From Lytechinus pictus (lineage: Eukaryota; Echinodermata; Echinoidea; Temnopleuroida; Toxopneustidae): 64,000 nucleotides of DNA. The position numbers and the translations under genes were made by a program. Where the stretch lies: positions 11,422,217 to 11,486,216 of the forward strand of contig NC_087261.1 in NCBI RefSeq assembly GCF_037042905.1, in the 5' to 3' direction. The notes below the pieces were generated by a model that saw only the letters and a program-made list of their open reading frames with translations, did not search any database and was not told where the DNA came from. Shown piece by piece: positions 1-10,709 of the stretch. Positions within the stretch are counted from its first letter, which is position 1. Each line of letters opens with the position of its first letter.

Positions 1-1371
1 ATAATGACTTTACACACAAATGTAATAAATTTGAAGGAATTTTTGGCGAATCCGTTCTAAACTAAAATCCTATAGTAATGCGTTCATATAGTACACAAGT
101 GCAAAGTCTTTCTTCCAAACCCGATTAATTCAAAAATTATAGTATAATTTAAAGTCTTTTCTCCAAACCCTGTTATTCGAAAATTGTAAATAACAATACA
201 ACAACAACAAAAACAGTATAAAGACCCCATAATCTTATATAGCATAGTCTTTCAGCCAGACCCAGTTATTTTTTTTTTCAAAATAACGCTAACAGTAATA
301 ATAAGAAAATTCCAAATCTAAGACCAAACAATCCTTCAACCTAAGAACCTGTTTTAAAAAGAGGTTCAGAGCATTGTCTTATTACAGACCTAATCATTAA
401 AAAAAATTACCACAAAAAATCTTCTAACGTAAGACTATATCATGTTCTTATTCTTCTGGAATAACACGAGTTTTAAAACGTACTCTTTTCTCCAGACCCG
501 GTTATTTAAAAAAATGAATTTAAAAAACTCCAGACTTGGTTATTATTTGAAAAAAAAAGATAGTTTTTACAAATATTCTAAAACGAATACCCAATAATCT
601 TATTACTGTGGAATAACATGAATATCGATTGTAGACTTTCCTCCAGACACAGTTATTTCAAGAATAAAAAAGCAATAAAACCCAATCCCCAACAACGAAT
701 CTAAGAACCAACAATCCTCCAAATTAAGACCATGTAGAAAATCACATGTTTAGAGCGTTGTCTTTATTCCAGACCCAGTCATTTAAAAAATAATTAAAAC
801 AGTCTTTAAAACACAAGACTTTGTCATATTCTTATTCCTGTGGAATAACACGAGTATTATGCTTAGTCTTTCGTCTAGACCCGGTTATTTAAAAAATAAA
901 GAAATATTGAAAAAAAAAAAACTAAGACCAAATTTCAAAATTAAGCCCAGTTAAAATGCTTGGGTTTAGAGTTTTGTCTGTACCCCACATCCAGTTCTCT
1001 GAAAAATACAAATTAAGCGAAACTTTGAACTTTGAACTTACAGTATAATTTTTGAAACAACAGGGTCTGGAAAAAAGACATTGGACTTGTAATAATTTTT
1101 TAATTAACCGGGTCTGGAAAAAAGACTTTGCACATTTGTGCTATACGAACACATTACTATAGGGTTTTAGTTTTTAGTTAACGGGTCTGGAGAAAAGACT
1201 ATGCTTGATTCTCAATTTACTCTTAGCGCATATATTCACAATATGCGCCGTATAAGTGAAAACAACAACAAAGACACTAATTCCACCAGTTTTAATTAAC
1301 TGGGTCTGGAAAAAGAATAAGCTCGATTCTCATTTTTATTCCACTGGAATATCATTATCATATCTTAGTTT

Positions 1372-2834
1372 CATTGGCGTAAATCCCGGGGGGATAGGGG
1401 GGATATATCCCCCCACTTTTCGAGGAGGGGGGATGGCCTGTACAAACACCCCCCCCCCCCCCCCCACTTTTTACGAAAGAAATGGAAAAAAAATCACAAG
1501 AGATAAATGTTTTATTGGTGAAAATTCTTCCTAAAATACCGCTTAACAAATAAAACAATATTATTGAATCATAAAATGCAAATGAAGAGCCATTTCACCA
1601 TTTCCAAACGAAATTCTTATGTCCTTATTATAACATTGAAGAGAAACCCCTGTTTCTTCCAATTCATCAAAGGTCTTTGGGAAGGGATTAAGATGGAATG
1701 TCAAAAAATTTTGAATGTAATCTCTAATAAAACCATTAAACCATCATGGGGTAAAAAAAGATAATAATATTGGAGGGGTATTTGCCATATGGACATACAG
1801 TGGCGTAACTACGGGGGGCATATCCCCCCCCCCCCCCATCGGCTGACAAAAAAAAAACGGGGAAAGGGGGAAAGGAGAGAAAGGGGAGAAAGGAAGAGAA
1901 ACGTAGTGGGAAAGAAGAAAATATTCATTATAATGTTATATTATATTATAATAATGTTATGTTACATTACAACTTTATGAAACATAATTTGCCCAGGGCC
2001 TACGTCTTTTTTTATTGTTCCTGGTGCTCGCATTGTCTGTTTAACGAGATATATAATCCTGTTGTACTAAAACATCCCGTTTTCAAGTCAATATAAACCA
2101 AATATATTTCCTAGCACTTGAGTTATCATTGTTTTATGTAGTGACATATGCTTCTTTTTCATGACTCAAAAGTGATTGCCCCATGTTAAGGTCTTCTTAT
2201 ATATAAAACATTTCCTGTCCGTGATTACGTTCGCACTAGTGGATTGGTGAGATATGTCTGCTCTTCATGAATTCCTAAAATCAGTCCTTAAAATGTCCCT
2301 TCTGATCTGAATATCAAAAATTTTCAGCTCGCGCATCGCGCTCGCATCATTTGGTTAATGAAATACGTATGGTCCTAGTTAATTCCTACAAAGAAACCTT
2401 AGAATGCCCCACTTCAGGTCTGAATTATCTAAGTTTTCAGCTCGCGCTTCGCGCGCGCATTGTTTAGCGAGACAGGTACCTATCATGATTACACAAATTT
2501 GATTATATTGTCCCTTTTTAGGTGTGAATATAAAAAATTTCAGCTCGCGCTTCGCGCTCGCATTATTTGATCAGTGAGATTCATATCCGTTTAATGACAT
2601 TGTCCTTAAAATGTCTCTATTAGGTCAGTATAACTGGCAACTTAGCGCGCTTCGCGCACTCACTTAGTGATTCAAAAATTTTACTGGTGCCCCCCTCCCC
2701 AATGCCGTGACCCACGGTACGCCACTGTGGACATATCAATGACAATTCCTTGCATATCTAAAAACATGATTGCAAAAAAATGCCAAAATATTTCAGTCAT
2801 CCCCCCCACCCATCAACACGGATTTACGCCAGTG
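1372..2834 (+). mobile_element. Composite non-autonomous DNA transposon, element A (copy 1)
   Basis: Inverted ends CATTGGCGTAAATCC and GGATTTACGCCAGTG, with 8-bp target duplication CTTAGTTT at 1364-1371 and 2835-2842. It sits in the right arm of the foldback element. It contains element B. An inverted second copy is at 46868-48386. The 8-bp duplication suits hAT- or P-type elements. No transposase. Confidence 0.9.
1798..2727 (+). mobile_element. Element B nested in element A (copy 1)
   Basis: Ends CAGTGGCGTAACTACGGGG and GGTACGCCACTG. Target duplication TGGACATA at 1790-1797 and 2728-2735. The right half has palindrome modules (CAGCTCGCGCTTCGCGCTCG type) at roughly 100-bp spacing. Confidence 0.9.
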
Positions 2835-3318
2835 CTTAGTTTGGACTTATATTGTAATTTTTCAAATAACCGGGTCTGGAAAAAAGACTTTGGACTTATA
2901 TTATAATTTTTTTTTAACAACCGGGTCTGGAAAAAAGACTTTGAACTTATATTATAATTTTTGAAACAACCGGGTCTGGAAAAAGACTTTGGACTTGTAT
3001 TATCATTTTTTAAACAACCAGGTCTGGAAAAAAGACTTTGAACTTATATTATAATTTTTGAAACAACCGGGTCTGGAAAAAAATACTTTGGAATTATATT
3101 ATAATTTTTTAAACAACTTGGTCTGGAAAAAAGACTTTGAACTTATATTATAATTATTGAAACAACCGGGTCTGGAAGAAAAGACTTAGGATTATATTAT
3201 ACTTTCTTTATTAACCGGGTCTGGAAATAAAGACTTTGCAATTTTGTGCTATATGAACGTATTACTATAGGATTTCAGTTTAGAACGGATTCGCCAAAAA
3301 TCCCTTCAAATTTATTAC

Positions 3319-3480
3319 ATTTGTGGGTAAAGTCATTATTACATTTGTGGGCGATCAAAATTATTACATTTGTGGGTAAAGTGTTATTACATTTGTGGGC
3401 GTTATTACATTTGTGGGTAAAGTGTTATTACATTTGTGGGCGTTATTACATTTGTGGGCGATTATTACATTTGTGGGTGT
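3319..3480 (+). repeat. Short tandem array, outer domain of foldback arm
   Basis: About eight units of TTATTACATTTGTGGG followed by TAAAGTG-type or CG-type linkers, unit length 18-25 bp. Confidence 0.88.
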
Positions 3481-3481
3481 A

Positions 3482-5720
3482 ACAACCCCCCCCCCCCGAA
3501 AAATTCCCTGTACGAAAAAATGCCCTTTTTTCCAAATGAAATAGGCCCTATACCCTTTTCCAAAAAGAAATACGTTTTTTCATAGTAAAACATGATACAT
3601 TTTAGGTTTAAAATTTTGGATCGCGTTCGCATCAATTATTGTTAAGTACGGTTCTAATCCTGTTCATGGTTACAAAAATGTTAAGAATGTCCAGTTTTCA
3701 GGTTGAAATATTACAATTTTTTGGCTCGCGTTCCAGTGGCGTAGCTAGGATTTTTTTCCTGGGGGGGCACTGGGGGGTCCTTGCTTTTTCAGGGGGGGCA
3801 CCATTTTTTCGGTGTGTGTGTGTATGTGTCACAAGGGCGGATCCGACTTTCGCCAATAGGGGACGGTGCCCGAAATTATCTTCACCTATATTTTCCCCGA
3901 TCAGTCACTTCTTAGTTTTATTCTTATAAAACAACATTAACATGAAATAAGCCTTATAAAAAGTGCGAGCGCGAAGCGCGAGCGATTTTTTTTAATTACT
4001 TTTATGTATTTTGTCCTGAAAATTTAATATTCTGGGCAATGTTATGTGTGATCCTGAACAAGATTCGTATGTAACTAGATGGTTACTGCGAACGCCAAGC
4101 GCGAGCAGAAATTTTTATTACCTGTTCTAGCATTATCGAAAAGGGACCTGTTAAGGACTGCTTACAGTTACCCACGAAGACGGTATATATTTCGATAATG
4201 CGAGCGCGAAGCGCGAGCAAATTTTTTTAACATTCCGACCTAAAAATGGTCATTCTAAGCACTTTTTGTATTAATAAATGGGATAGGTATGTAACTAAAC
4301 AATTGATGCGAGCGCGAAGCGCGAGAGGTAGAAAATTTAGATTTCAGACCTAAAAGCGGGACACTCTATTCATATTTTGTAAATCATAAATAGGATATAG
4401 TTAATTGGGTATCATTAATAATGCGATCATGAAGCGTGAGCAGACAATTATTGATATTCTGACGTGAAACTGGATAATTTAAGTACATTTTAAATAAAGA
4501 ACATGCAGGCCACCGCGCATGTTTTAGATTTAGACCTAGAATCTGGGCATTCTGAATACATTTGTTTAATGGAACATTATGGAATACACCTAGACAATAT
4601 GAACTTGGCAAATCAAACAATGTGACCACGCAGCGTGAGCTTAAAATGCTGATATGTAGACCATAAAAACAAACATTTTACAGAGCACTTACATTTGTAA
4701 ATGAAAAAAATAATGAAAGCTCGATGTCCGAGCTAAAATATGTTATGTATATAGACTTCAAAACTTGCTCCATATCAGCCTATTGAGCAAGATATGAATC
4801 TCATCGAACAGGCAATTCTGGCGCGAAGCGCAAGCAAAAATTTTATATGGTAACATGAAAGATTTTTTTTTTGCAAGTCTTCCCCTCACATTATTTCATT
4901 CACTCGTCTTCCTCTTCCTTTTTGTTCTTCTGTCTTTCTTCTTTTTTCTTTTTTTCTTTTCTTCTTTCTCCTTTTTTTTTTTGCTCTGCCAATTTTTTTC
5001 AGGGGGGGGCACCTGGGGGGGGGGGGGGCACACCAAATCTCAGGGGGGGCACGTGCCCCCCCCCCATGCCCCCCCCCCCCCCGTAGCTACGCCACTGTCG
5101 CGTTCTGCACTCGCATCAATTATTGTTAAATAAGGTACTCATTCTGTTCCCGTTTACAAAAAATGCTTAGAATGTGCAGTTTTCAGGTTGGAGTATCACA
5201 AATTTTTGAGCTCGCGCTTTGCGCTCGCATTATTTAATTAATGAGTTATGTATCCTATTTATGAGTCACTAAATGCAATCCTTAACAGCTTTATTTTCTG
5301 GTCAGTATATTAAAAATTTCAGCTCGCACTTCGCTCTCGCGTTAATTATTCAGTTAGATACTCATCTTTTCATGATTACAAAAACAGCTCGGAATATTAA
5401 TTTACACGAAATATTCAGACTGTTTGATCTCATGGTTAACGCTGGCAACATCTCGCAAGAATGCCCTTTTAACAGTGATTAGCGCCATAATTGACCAAAG
5501 TCGAGTTTTACAACTTCAGAATTGATTTTTTTCAAAACCGCTTTCTCGCTACGCTTTCTCGCGGAAAAGTAAAGCCTATATTAAAATATCTATCTTATCA
5601 ATTAGAAATCACTTTAAAAATAAGCGCCCTATTTGGCTTTGACCCCTTCCCCAAACGAAAATATGTTCTGCCGCCCCTGTCTCAGGGAGAGGAGAAAGAC
5701 ATACGTTGAGAATGGGCATG
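3482..5720. mobile_element. Degenerate palindrome-module element C, broken by element D
   Basis: Homologous in inverted orientation to parts of 43.9-45.7 kb: shared features include AATGCCCTTTTTTCC near the G/C-rich end, CAATTATTGTTAAGTA, ATGGTTACAAAAATG, and CCCTTTTAACAGTGATTAGCG near 5465. Modules GCTCGCGCTTTGCGCTCGC occur at 5211-5229 and 5321-5340. Exact ends not resolved. Confidence 0.55.
3734..5097. mobile_element. Element D nested in element C
   Basis: Ends CAGTGGCGTAGCTAGGA and GTAGCTACGCCACTG. Exact 8-bp duplication TCGCGTTC at 3726-3733 and 5098-5105. Same terminal family as B. The interior has GCGAGCGCGAAGCGCGAGC modules (3965, 4199, 4307 and degenerate ones) and a G/C-tract-rich right end. 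Confidence 0.88.
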
Positions 5721-5979
5721 CATTTCAGGATCAGATGACCGTGGTAATAATAATTATTGCAATGTTAATCGCCTATAGAAAAATAATGTATAAAATGTAC
5801 AAAGATAAAAATTGTTTTAAAATTATGTCTAAATATATCATGAATTTTTTTTGTTTTACATGTACAAGGGTCAAAATTTTGCTGGCCCAGTTCGCTCGCT
5901 CACACCTTTTGATACATTTTGCCCTGTGTGCCACGTGGCCTAAGCATTGTTGGCTCATTGTTCCATTTATAGAAAGTTT

Positions 5980-6115
5980 GAAATGCCTTGGCCTTGAGGT
6001 TTTCATGCCTTGGCCTTAATTGGGTTTCCATGCCTTGGCCTTGGGTATTGAAGCCTTGGCCTTGGCCCTTGGGTATTAAAGCCTTGGCCTTGGAGGTTTG
6101 AGCCTTGACTACAAC
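5980..6115. repeat. GCCTTGGCCTTG minisatellite
   Basis: Repeated GCCTTGGCCTT blocks separated by GGGTATT or GAGGTTT spacers. Confidence 0.8.
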
Positions 6116-6261
6116 ACTGATAAGTTTACAATCACGATTCATATAAATCAAAGTTTTGTGCATGTATATGAAACAAAGAAATATATCAATCGAGATTACC
6201 ATTAAAATTTTCAGAATTATTACAAATTAAATTACAAATATTCATATCATAATATATATAA

Positions 6262-6271
6262 ATATATACTA

Positions 6272-6302
<31 letters not shown>
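6262..6302. repeat. (AT)n microsatellite
   Basis: Uninterrupted TA repeat from about 6274 with imperfect flanks. Confidence 0.9.
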
Positions 6303-6306
<4 letters not shown>

Positions 6307-6346
6307 GAAAGAAATGGATAAAGGGAACAATATGGTAGGCGTAGCT

Positions 6347-6942
6347 TTAAAAAGGAGAATGAAACTCTTGAGGCAAGTTAGCTTTTGTGAAAGCAGAAAA
6401 ATCAAAGAATAAGATCAACAAAAGTTTGAGTAAAATAGGACTAGCAATAGAAGAGTTATGAGCATTTGAATGTCGAGATCACTAATGCTATGGAGATCCT
6501 CCTATTGGCAATGCGACCAAGATCTATGATGTCACAGATGAACAACTCTCCCCTTTTGGACACTGAAAATATACCCCAAAACATCTCTTTTTGCTCATTC
6601 TAATCATATGACAAACGATTCATCAATGATATAATGTTGTGAAACCTCTGTACTTGTCCTCTCATAAAGAGAACACCTCACCTCGTGATAGACTCAATAA
6701 AAGTGAGAATATAAGTGAAATAAGTACTATAGTAATGAGGGAGTTGTACGTGTGTGACATCACAGATCTTGGTCGCATTGCCAATGGGACGATATACATG
6801 GCATTAGTGATCTCAATATTCAAATGCTCATAACTTTCTTATTATTCATTCAATCTTCCTCAAACTTTCAACAATATGTTTCTTTGATTATATTCTCTTT
6901 GATATGGATTCAGCTGGTTTCAAGGGTTTCATTCTCCTTTAA
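6347..6942. mobile_element. TTAA-flanked MITE nested in a foldback repeat
   Basis: TTAA at 6347-6350 and 6939-6942. Inverted ends AAAGGAGAATGAAACTCTTGA and TTTCATTCTCCT. Inner arms include GGTCGCATTGCCAAT and its complement. It interrupts the left arm of the 6302-7451 inverted repeat. Confidence 0.82.
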
Positions 6943-6997
6943 ATCAAGGTTCGCCAGAGCTATCTGCCCTTTTGAAAAATTGGTGATGCCGAAAAAA

Positions 6998-7067
6998 TGT
7001 CTCTGCCGGGAATCGAACCCGGGTCAGCTTTAAACGCCGAGTGCCTTAACCACTAGACCACAGAAAC
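6998..7067 (-). tRNA. tRNA-like sequence, probably pseudogene or SINE head
   Basis: The reverse complement has a 7-bp acceptor (GTTTCTG with CAGAGAC, one G-U pair), a D arm with intact A box TGGTCTAGTGG, and a T arm CCGGG/TTCGATT/CCCGG with intact B box. The anticodon region is irregular: the best 5-bp stem (TCGGC/GCTGA) encloses GTTTAAA, giving a nominal UUA anticodon, and the segment is about 3 nt shorter than standard. It most resembles Glu-type tRNA overall. The short variable region argues against a working tRNA. Confidence 0.5.
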
Positions 7068-7454
7068 GGGTTAGTGGCTATCTACCTTTATTCATATTTT
7101 TAAAAATATTCTTTTCCAAAAAAAATTCGGTGTGGACCTAATACCTTTTGCAACTAAACTTAAATGGACCTAACCCCTTTTGAAAAAAAAGGGATTTTTC
7201 TACGCCATTTTTGATTACTTTTAAATAGGAATTTCAACTTTTCTTTGGTATCATCTTATAGAGCTACTAAAAATCTATTCATTGAGACCAAAAAATCAAA
7301 TTTGATGAAAAATGGCCCTAACCGGCCCTTTCGCAAGTGAGCTCTTCATTTTTTCGGCATCACCAATTTTTTTAAAAGGGCAGATAGCTCTGGGGAACCT
7401 TGATATAAGCTACGCCTATCATTCTTCTCTTCATCCATTTCTTTCACACTATAT

Positions 7455-8190
7455 ATATATATATACATATCGACAAATAAAAACAGACTTTGTTAAAGAT
7501 CATGACCTTTTTTTATGTTTTAACAGAATAGAATCTTTTGCACATAATTGTACAAGAAAGAAAATGTTAAAAATGGATAAAAGATTGTTTTTAAAGGTAA
7601 ATTACAGGAGGATTATTTTGCCCAAAACGTCCCTACAATTCACCTTACCCCCTCCCCTCACCACTCTCCCCAGAGACACATGCCCACTTCAAAACTCACC
7701 ACCACCCACAACCCCCCCCCCCTTGGCATTCCCTGAAAATAGTATAGCGCCAGCTATCATGAGTTTTCATCCAAGAAAAACAGCGAATTCGCTGGCAGTG
7801 CTTTTCCGAGTTGACAGCAGACAGAATCCTGAATAAAATCACAGATAATTTGAAGGTAAGATTTCCAGATATGTAACGTTAATTTGTGGAAAAGAAAGAT
7901 ATATAATTTGTGTTTTTTCTGTACATATTTCATGAAAATCAACGCTTTGTGTGATCTATAGTTACGAAAACAAGACGTTTTTCAGGCGCAGCTTCAGCGG
8001 CTGTGCCGAGATCGGTTGCGGTTCGGAGGAGAACTAGAATAGTAGGCCGAAGTTCAGGGGGGAAGTAGGTCATCGATACGCAGAGAGAGTGAGAGACACA
8101 CGCACGGGATACGTGGTGATGATGATGCAATTGCAATTTTGACATTAATCATTATGATCATGATGATATGATTATTATGATGCCTGCAAT
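7455..8190. other. No gene recognised; CpG-richer patch at 7970-8110
   Basis: The patch with GCTTCAGCGGCTGTGCCGAG and GATCGGTTGCGGTTCGG stands out from its AT-rich surroundings and could be an upstream promoter or 5' exon of ECHDC1. GAAG|GTAAG near 7853 is donor-like. No coding evidence. Confidence 0.3.
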
Positions 8191-8297
8191 AGCCAGGAGG
8201 CTCCGAGAGAGTAAAAATCATTTAGTAAACATACGTTAGTAAATGATTTTTACTGTCTAGGATTAGGAATAGGAGCCTCCTGCCTATGCCTGGCTAG
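8191..8297. repeat. Stem-loop with long paired arms
   Basis: Outer arms AGCCAGGAGGCTCC and GGAGCCTCCTG. Inner perfect 14-bp arms GTAAAAATCATTTA (8211-8224) and its complement (8240-8253) leave a 15-nt loop. Non-coding. Confidence 0.75.
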
Positions 8298-8299
8298 CC

Positions 8300-9145
8300 T
8301 GCAATTCATGTTATTTAAATTGTTATAATTTGTAGAATGAAATCCTTTTTTTGTTTTGAGACTAAATTAGTCTCTGAGTGCTAATTATTTTTCCCATAGT
8401 TTATAGGGAAAAAGTTTTGTTTTTATGAATAACTTAGAATAGAAGAAAGTTCAGTCGTAAAATTTTTCAGATAAACGCCTGTATTAAAGGGAATCTTCAC
8501 CCTGATGTAAATTTTGTTTTATGACAGCAAAAGAAAAGAAAAAAGAAATACCGGTACATTCAAGAAGGGTAAAATTCCATCAAAGAATTAATTTCATGAT
8601 GAAAAAAGTGAGCAGTATGCAATGCCTTTTTTTAGATGGTCTTGTATTTGCATGCAATGCCAATCCCAATGTTATCAGACTTTAACCCTTTCCACGCGTA
8701 CTTCGCACCAATACACACTCGGTGCCGTGCGAACTGCGCATTTCACGATCAACAAACAATGCATTGTTTCCCTCCCTGAAAATAATTCAATACAGATGGG
8801 TTCATGGTCCAGCGCACAAAGAGTTAATAAAACCAGTGGCGGATCCAGGGGGGGGGGGATATATGCCAGTAAAGATATTTTTCCTGTCAGATTTTTCTGA
8901 ATAAGAAGACCCCCCCCCCCCCACACACACCTTTTAGAAAATCCTGGATTTGCCCCTGCTTTATGAGACAAATATTTCCAGGACTTCATAAATTGAAAAT
9001 TAGAAGTTTAAAAATTGCACAACGTCATGAAGGCAGCTGCACGCATTATGATGTCACAAGATCAAAAAATTTACAAATTTTGTGACATTAGATTATTCTT
9101 TGATGGATTTACATTAAACCTTCACCAGTAATTTTCTCTATAATT
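8300..9145. other. Intergenic DNA with poly-G/poly-C tracts
   Basis: Contains GTGGCGGATCCAGGGGGG at about 8835 and a C-run followed by AAATCCTGGATTTGCC at about 8911-8956. This is the typical look of a short G-tract-bounded element. No gene seen. Confidence 0.45.
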
Positions 9146-9147
9146 TG

Positions 9148-9709
9148 TTAAAGGGGAATCCAGCCTTGGCCATAAAATGTTGTGTTGGGAAGGAGAAAAA
9201 TAAATGGTGAAAGTTTGAAAGAAATCAGACGAGATCACTAATACTATGTAGATTTCAAATTGGCAACTGGGGAAGTAAATTATGACAAGGGGCAAGGACA
9301 ACTTTCCCATATAGGCCATGTACTTTATTATCAGGGATTTGTGGTTTTCTCCTAAGTGCCCATTCCCCTGGGGCAGTAATCTAAATATAACCCAGGTAGT
9401 ATATTGTTTTATGTCTTCATGAAAGAAAAATATAATTTGAAATAAAACTTTTAGGAATAATGACATTTTAGCCATAATATGTATTGGAGTACATGAAAGA
9501 GTAGTCCTTGCCTTACATCACTATAGCATCCCATATGCGGCCAATTTGAAGTCTCCATGGGTATAGTGATTACCAAGATTTACAACTTTTAAAAATTCAT
9601 AACTTTCTTGTTGTTTGTCCAATATTGTTCAAACTTTCACCTATCAACTTGTCATATTTTTCTTTTCCTTATAAAAACAAGTTTTCATTTGGGTTGGATT
9701 TCCCTTTAA
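9148..9709. mobile_element. TTAA-flanked MITE upstream of ECHDC1
   Basis: TTAA at 9148-9151 and 9706-9709. Inverted ends AGGGGAATCCAGCC and GGTTGGATTTCCCT. AT-rich, non-coding interior with paired subterminal sequence (AAATGGTGAAAGTTTGAA against TTCAAACTTTCACC). Confidence 0.82.
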
Positions 9710-10408
9710 TGTTGTACCGTAATTCATTTTCAGATAAACTGAGAAAGCTTGAAGTTGATATCACAAATGAAATATTGTATGAAGATTCAGTCAACATTTA
9801 ATGTACCCATGCTAATTTTGAAGATTGAGGAAAATGTATGGATACAGCTTTAAAAAAACATCTGATAAACTGAGAGAGCATATTGTCACAATAGATTTTT
9901 GCTATTTGAATAGATGGTCTTTAATCCAGACAGGTTTTTGTCATGTTCCAGTGGGGTAAACTATTCAAGAAAGGAAGAAAAGAAGTGATGAAGAGAGAAT
10001 GGAAGAATACTTGCATTAATGCTACAAAGAGGGTGGAGTGTAACAAGTTGGAATGTGATCTTTTCTGGAAACTATTTATCTTTAATATCTGTTGCCAAGC
10101 ATTTTTTCAGTACATAAACCTCACAGTCATCAATGGTGTGATTGGTTGGATGAAATTTCTGGGCAACATGGAGTCCTGGGGCCCGTTGAACATTAGAGTT
10201 GTGATCAAACGCATCTCAAAAATTCAAAGTCAACTGGATTTTCAACCAATAAAACACGTGCATAGGGACTTGATGTTTGATTTCTTGAGATACGTTTAAA
10301 CACGTCGCAGGTAATTTAAGGCAGATTGAACGAAGAAGCTGTATTACATGAATTGCCAGTTTATATCCTTTATCCATCTCCCCTACATTTGTACTTATTC
10401 AGATCATC
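9710..10408. other. Upstream flank of ECHDC1
   Basis: No gene recognised. A partial GGGGCCCGTTGAACATTAG repeat end lies near 10178. The 118-codon frame at 9943-10299 has no family resemblance. Confidence 0.35.
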
Positions 10409-10709
10409 ATGCGTTCCTTAGTGAGGCTATCGTTTCCTCTCGTGAGACACTACTGCAATCGCCGCATTCCGTATAAGACCGAAGCCACCCACTCGGGCAT
10501 CAACCTCACCGAGACCACTCCGAGTTATCGTATGGACCAGTCCATCGCCCTCACCGACACCTCGACCAAGCATTCGGTGTTTAACGAGCAGCGGGTCAGA
10601 GATCAACTTGCTCAGCTTGGAGATGGGAGTGTTGATCTGGTTAAGGACGAAGAGACAGGAGTAGCAAGGATCGTTCTGAATAATCCTAGCAAAGGAAATG
10701 CCTTGTCAG
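10409..10709 (+). CDS. ECHDC1: ECHDC1 coding exon 1
   Basis: Encodes the basic N-terminus and the first crotonase beta strands (VARIVLNNPSKGNALS). It ends in phase 1 at TTGTCAG|GTACTG. The reading continues only briefly into the intron before a stop, supporting the donor. Confidence 0.9.

Larger units (their letters stand above)
1..3480. mobile_element. Large foldback element with tandem-repeat arms (left part beyond window)
   Basis: Sequence 1-1000 carries repeated CTTTCTCCAGACCCGGTTATT units; 1030-1370 and 2843-3250 carry the complement (AACCGGGTCTGGAAAAAAGA) about every 60 bp. The segment near position 1-60 is the complement of 3280-3340. The right arm ends in about eight short direct repeats of TTATTACATTTGTGGG with TAAAGTG or CG linkers (3319-3480). 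Centre near 1010. Sea urchin TU foldback elements have arms with a short-repeat outer domain, so this may be such an element; that assignment is inference. Confidence 0.65.
6302..7451. repeat. Foldback repeat, left arm broken by a MITE
   Basis: Left arm: TGTGAAAGAAATGGAT near 6304, GGCGTAGCT at 6338-6346, then after the MITE CCAGAGCTATCTGCCCTTTT and GGTGATGCCGAAAAAATG. These recur inverted at about 7335-7451 (CATTTTTTCGGCATCACC, AAAAGGGCAGATAGCTCTGG, AGCTACGCC, ATCCATTTCTTTCACA). A tRNA-like sequence lies at the inner edge of the left arm. Confidence 0.75.

Noticed and set aside
3319-3480. Regular short repeats resembling a CRISPR array
   Set aside because: No unique spacers of constant length, and the context is an animal foldback element.
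3246-3482. 78-codon frame with repeated LLHLW
   Set aside because: Translation of the TTATTACATTTGTGGG tandem array.
9943-10299. 118-codon frame upstream of ECHDC1
   Set aside because: No recognisable domain and partly overlaps a repeat end; codon use looks random.
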